A stretch of 6,959 nt of DNA from an uncultured Collinsella sp. (lineage in GTDB: Bacteria > Actinomycetota > Coriobacteriia > Coriobacteriales > Coriobacteriaceae), in NCBI GenBank assembly GCA_937982065.1, contig CALJMO010000019.1:1-6959 (forward strand), written 5' to 3'. The position numbers were made by a program, and so were the translations under genes. The notes below the pieces were generated by a model that was not told the DNA's origin, did no database searches, and was given only the letters and a program-made list of their open reading frames with translations. Below, in pieces: positions 5,903 through 6,959 of the stretch (the first letter of the stretch is position 1; each line of letters begins with the position of its first letter).

Positions 5903-6922
5903 ATGTCTGAGATTTTTGAACCTAAGAACATCATCGTCACGGGCGGCTGCGGCTTCATCGGCAGCAACTTCGTGCACTATGTCGTGAACAACCATCCGGA
6001 CGTCCACGTCACCGTCCTGGACAAGCTGACCTACGCCGGCAACCCCGAGAACATCGCCGGGCTGCCGTCGGACCGCGTGGAGCTCGTCGTGGGCGACATC
6101 TGCGACGCGGAGCTGCTGGACCGCATCGTCCCCGGCCACGACGCCATCGTGCACTACGCCGCCGAGAGCCACAACGACAACTCCATCGCGGACCCGGAGC
6201 CCTTCCTGCGCACCAACGTCGAGGGCACCTTCCGACTTCTGGAGGCCGTCCGCAAATACGGCGTCCGCTACCACCACGTCTCCACCGACGAGGTCTACGG
6301 CGACCTTGCGCTCGACGACCCCGCCAAGTTCACCGAGGAGACGCCTTACCACCCGTCCTCGCCGTACAGCTCGACCAAGGCCAGCTCCGACATGCTCGTG
6401 CGCGCATGGACCCGCACCTACGGCCTGCGCACCACGATCTCCAACTGCTCCAACAACTACGGACCCTACCAGCACGTGGAGAAGTTCATCCCCAGGCAGA
6501 TCACCAACATCGTCGACGGCGTCCGCCCCAAGCTCTACGGCCGCGGCGAGAACGTCCGCGACTGGATCCACACCGAGGACCACTCCTCGGCCGTCTGGGA
6601 CATCCTCACGAAGGGCCGCATGGGGGAGACCTACCTCATCGGAGCCGACGGGGAGAAGAACAACATCACGGTCCTGCGCATGATCCTCGAGGCGATGGGA
6701 AAGGACCCCGAGGACTTCGACTGGGTCGCCGACCGCCCCGGCCACGACCGCCGCTACGCCATCGACAGCACGAAGCTCCAGCGCGAGCTGGGCTGGAGGC
6801 CGGCGCACACCGACTTCGCCGAGGGCCTGAAGCAGACGATCGACTGGTACGTCGAGAACGAGTCCTGGTGGCGCCCGGCCAAGGAGGCCACCGAGGCCCG
6901 CTACCGCGCACAGGGCCAGTAA
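5903..6922 (+). CDS. rfbB: dTDP-glucose 4,6-dehydratase (RmlB/RfbB)
   Basis: This cytoplasmic, NAD-dependent short-chain dehydrogenase/reductase converts dTDP-glucose to dTDP-4-keto-6-deoxyglucose, the second step toward dTDP-L-rhamnose. The 339-residue length is normal for RmlB. The Rossmann motif is TGGCGFIG (13-20). AAESHND (86-92) follows the fourth strand. The dehydratase signature STDEVYG (127-133) contains the catalytic Asp129 and Glu130, and YSSTK (155-159) is the SDR Tyr/Lys pair. NCSNNYGPYQ (181-190) and the KFIPRQI segment (194-200) are typical substrate-binding regions. The frame stays open back to a GTG at 5840, but the extra 21 residues are unlike the family. The ATG at 5903, with GGA five bases upstream, gives the expected N terminus. 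GC content returns to the rfbA level within about 30 bases of the start. No clear promoter is visible in the 75 bases upstream, so transcription may come through the cassette. rmlC and rmlD may lie to the right. Confidence 0.96.
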   Translation: MSEIFEPKNIIVTGGCGFIGSNFVHYVVNNHPDVHVTVLDKLTYAGNPENIAGLPSDRVELVVGDICDAELLDRIVPGHDAIVHYAAESHNDNSIADPEPFLRTNVEGTFRLLEAVRKYGVRYHHVSTDEVYGDLALDDPAKFTEETPYHPSSPYSSTKASSDMLVRAWTRTYGLRTTISNCSNNYGPYQHVEKFIPRQITNIVDGVRPKLYGRGENVRDWIHTEDHSSAVWDILTKGRMGETYLIGADGEKNNITVLRMILEAMGKDPEDFDWVADRPGHDRRYAIDSTKLQRELGWRPAHTDFAEGLKQTIDWYVENESWWRPAKEATEARYRAQGQ

Positions 6923-6959
6923 GACCGCATCCCGGCGAACCGCACCGCGAGGCGCCCGC

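Noticed and set aside
5888..6808. 306-codon minus-strand open frame opposite rfbB
   Set aside because: Same reason: a GC-driven antisense frame with V/D/G-rich composition opposite a textbook RmlB.
1..6959. CRISPR array, tRNA or rRNA genes, or an insertion sequence
   Set aside because: No regularly spaced direct repeats, no cloverleaf-like or rRNA-like stretches, and no transposase frame or terminal inverted repeats were seen on either strand.

Overview
The window looks like part of a cell-surface polysaccharide locus from a high-GC Gram-positive bacterium. My best guess is a gut actinobacterium of the Coriobacteriia (Collinsella or Olsenella type). This rests on three things: two dTDP-rhamnose genes with almost exclusively G/C third codon positions, a secreted-type peptidase with choline-binding-like cell-wall repeats, and a pair of small genes I remember mainly from gut Firmicutes and Coriobacteriia. 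No rRNA, tRNA or other phylogenetic marker is present, so the taxonomy is inference.

Layout from left to right. (1) The 3' part of a plus-strand gene for a cell-wall-binding cysteine peptidase or amidase, whose reading frame is open through the left edge. (2) A convergent intergenic gap with a perfect 15-bp-stem hairpin, probably a shared terminator. (3) A minus-strand gene for an 823-residue tandem GT2 glycosyltransferase. (4) A divergent promoter region with a clear TATAAT and an inverted repeat. (5) rfbA (rmlA), glucose-1-phosphate thymidylyltransferase, followed by a terminator-like hairpin. (6) A two-gene, lower-GC cassette: a 145-residue DUF4869-like protein and a 324-residue P-loop ATPase with a possible Toprim-like C-terminal half. 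(7) rfbB (rmlB), dTDP-glucose 4,6-dehydratase, ending 37 bases before the right edge.

RfbA and RfbB catalyse the first two steps from glucose-1-phosphate to dTDP-L-rhamnose. The tandem glycosyltransferase is a plausible consumer of this or a related sugar donor in glycan assembly. RmlC and RmlD are not in the window. The most interesting element is the ATPase/DUF4869 pair. It has no evident link to sugar metabolism, differs sharply in base composition from rfbA and rfbB, and sits between two genes that normally work together. It looks like an inserted accessory module of unknown function. An ATPase plus a Toprim-like fold would recall OLD/Gabija/PARIS-type defence proteins, but that is a hypothesis from motif reading only.
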